NCBI RefSeq assembly: GCF_020164455.1
Contig: NZ_JAIQWW010000002.1
Location: forward strand, 1 to 64,000
Source: Phyllobacterium chamaecytisi
GTDB lineage: Bacteria > Pseudomonadota > Alphaproteobacteria > Rhizobiales > Rhizobiaceae
Length of the DNA: 64,000 bases
Direction: 5' to 3'
Part shown: in pieces, positions 63,153-64,000 of the stretch
Layout: every line of letters starts with the position of its first letter
How positions within the stretch are numbered: the stretch's first letter is position 1
Notes under the pieces: generated by a model
The model's input: the letters and a program-made list of their open reading frames with translations, nothing else
Told to the model about the DNA's origin: nothing
Databases searched by the model: none
Translations under genes and position numbers: made by a program

Positions 63153-63910
63153 CTGCACTCTTCGAGGTCGATCATCTCCAGAAGGCCTTCGGCGGGCTGA
63201 ACGTCACGCGCGATGTCTCGCTGGCGCTGGGCAAGGGTGATCGCGTGGCGCTGATCGGCCCGAACGGCGCCGGAAAAACCACCTTCGTCAATCTGGTAAC
63301 CGGCCATTTGCGTCCGGACTCCGGACAGGTGCTGATGGGCGGCGAAGACATTTCGAGATTCAATCCGATGAGGCGTGTGCGAGCCGGGCTGGTTCGCTCA
63401 TTTCAGGTGACACGGCTTTTTGCCGAGATGACCCCGGAAGAGCATGTCGCGCTGGCGATCCTGCAGCGGCAAGGCAAGTCCGGCCGGATGGCTGGTTCCT
63501 TTCAGGCCATGCCGGACGTGATGCGTGAAACATATGAAATTCTCGAGACGCTCAATCTGACAGCACTCGGACGGGTTCCGGTCAGCGAGATCGCCTATGG
63601 GCAACAGCGCCTTTTGGAAATTGCGCTGGCGCTGGCGCTGCGGCCGAAGGTGCTGTTGCTCGATGAACCGGCGGCGGGCGTGCCGCACAGCGATACGTTC
63701 CTGATCGAGAATGCATTGGCGCAACTGCCGGCCGATCTCGCGGTGCTGATGATCGACCATGACATGGATCTGGTTTTTCGGTTTGCCAAGAGGGTGATCG
63801 TGCTGGCGGCGGGTGAAATCATCTTCGACGGACTGCCTGTCGATGCGACGAATGACGTGCGGGTACGCGAGGCCTATCTCGGAGGGTATGCCAATGGCAG
63901 CGCGGCTTGA
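63149..63910 (+). CDS. pcaW: ABC transporter ATP-binding protein, LivG type
   Basis: ATPase of 253 residues: Walker A GPNGAGKTTFV, signature region SEIAYGQQRLLEIALAL (a YGQQR form instead of LSGGQ, normal for LivG), Walker B VLLLDEPAAGV. It overlaps both neighbours. Symbol by analogy with pcaW. Confidence 0.85.
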   Translation: MTALFEVDHLQKAFGGLNVTRDVSLALGKGDRVALIGPNGAGKTTFVNLVTGHLRPDSGQVLMGGEDISRFNPMRRVRAGLVRSFQVTRLFAEMTPEEHVALAILQRQGKSGRMAGSFQAMPDVMRETYEILETLNLTALGRVPVSEIAYGQQRLLEIALALALRPKVLLLDEPAAGVPHSDTFLIENALAQLPADLAVLMIDHDMDLVFRFAKRVIVLAAGEIIFDGLPVDATNDVRVREAYLGGYANGSAA

Positions 63911-64000
63911 AGTCAAAGGTCTGAGCGCGGGCTATGGTCCGACCCGGGTGCTGGAGAATATTTCCTTTGTAGCCGAGGCTGGTGCGCGCATCGCGGTGCT
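63894..64000 (+). CDS. pcaX: ABC transporter ATP-binding protein, LivF type (5' part)
   Basis: Partial gene cut by the window end; about 35 residues are readable (MAARLEVKGLSAGYGPTRVL). The start fits a LivF ATPase with LSAGYG, and it overlaps pcaW by 17 nt, completing the five-gene transporter. Symbol by analogy with pcaX. Confidence 0.78.
   Translation, partial: MAARLEVKGLSAGYGPTRVLENISFVAEAGARIAV

Overview
The window looks like chromosome, or a large chromid, of an alphaproteobacterium of the order Hyphomicrobiales (rhizobia/Phyllobacterium/Brucella relatives). The grounds are pca genes with a LysR-type PcaQ and a contiguous five-gene pcaMNVWX-type transporter, a gcvTHP operon behind a tandem glycine riboswitch, and a cluster whose gene order matches the wg*/exp (galactoglucan, EPS II) locus of Sinorhizobium meliloti. 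The species cannot be fixed from the sequence alone. I saw no tRNA, rRNA, insertion sequence or CRISPR array.

Layout. (1) 28-5621: a minus-strand threonine/serine dehydratase, then a SorC-type regulator, deoC and a two-domain ALDH16-like dehydrogenase, which fits deoxyribose catabolism. A 108-bp imperfect palindrome follows (5625-5732). (2) 5764-7556: an ABC-2 export pair on the minus strand. (3) 7763-16052: a membrane class III cyclase; a tandem glycine riboswitch with gcvT-gcvH-gcvP; a nucleotidyltransferase-fold gene with four GGGATAA boxes upstream; and a soluble class III cyclase. (4) 16456-25517: a VirB-type type IV secretion operon in the order 8-9-10-11-1-2-3-4-7-6, with overlapping genes and no visible VirB5, VirD4 or relaxase. 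(5) 25522-51479: a galactoglucan-type exopolysaccharide cluster. It holds wgcA and the MarR-type regulator wggR (minus), the type I exporter wgdAB, the RTX protein wgeA, wgeB to wgeH, galE, then wgaA, wgaB and three further wga-like genes (pyruvyltransferase, GH16 glycanase, AlgX/AlgJ-like protein with TPRs). (6) 51532-64000: the protocatechuate branch of the beta-ketoadipate pathway: pcaF-J-I (minus), pcaR, pcaQ (minus), pcaD-C-H-G-B, then a branched-chain-type ABC transporter whose last gene is cut by the window end.

How it works together. The pca block imports protocatechuate (inferred), opens the ring (PcaGH), takes it through PcaB, PcaC and PcaD to 3-oxoadipate, and through PcaIJ and PcaF to succinyl-CoA and acetyl-CoA. 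PcaQ and PcaR have plausible sites at their own divergent promoters. In the wg block, a TACTT-N2-AATTTTGAAGTAA palindrome lies between wggR and wgdA, recurs upstream of wgaA, and appears in weaker form upstream of wgeA. These are the three promoter regions expected for a WggR/ExpG regulon.

The least ordinary parts are the T4SS with its unusual order and missing subunits, the predicted pseudo-glycosyltransferase WgeF, a beta-type module shared by WgeB, WgeE and WgeF, the signal-less AlgX-like TPR protein, and three direct repeats phased at exactly 21 bp upstream of the pcaM-like gene.
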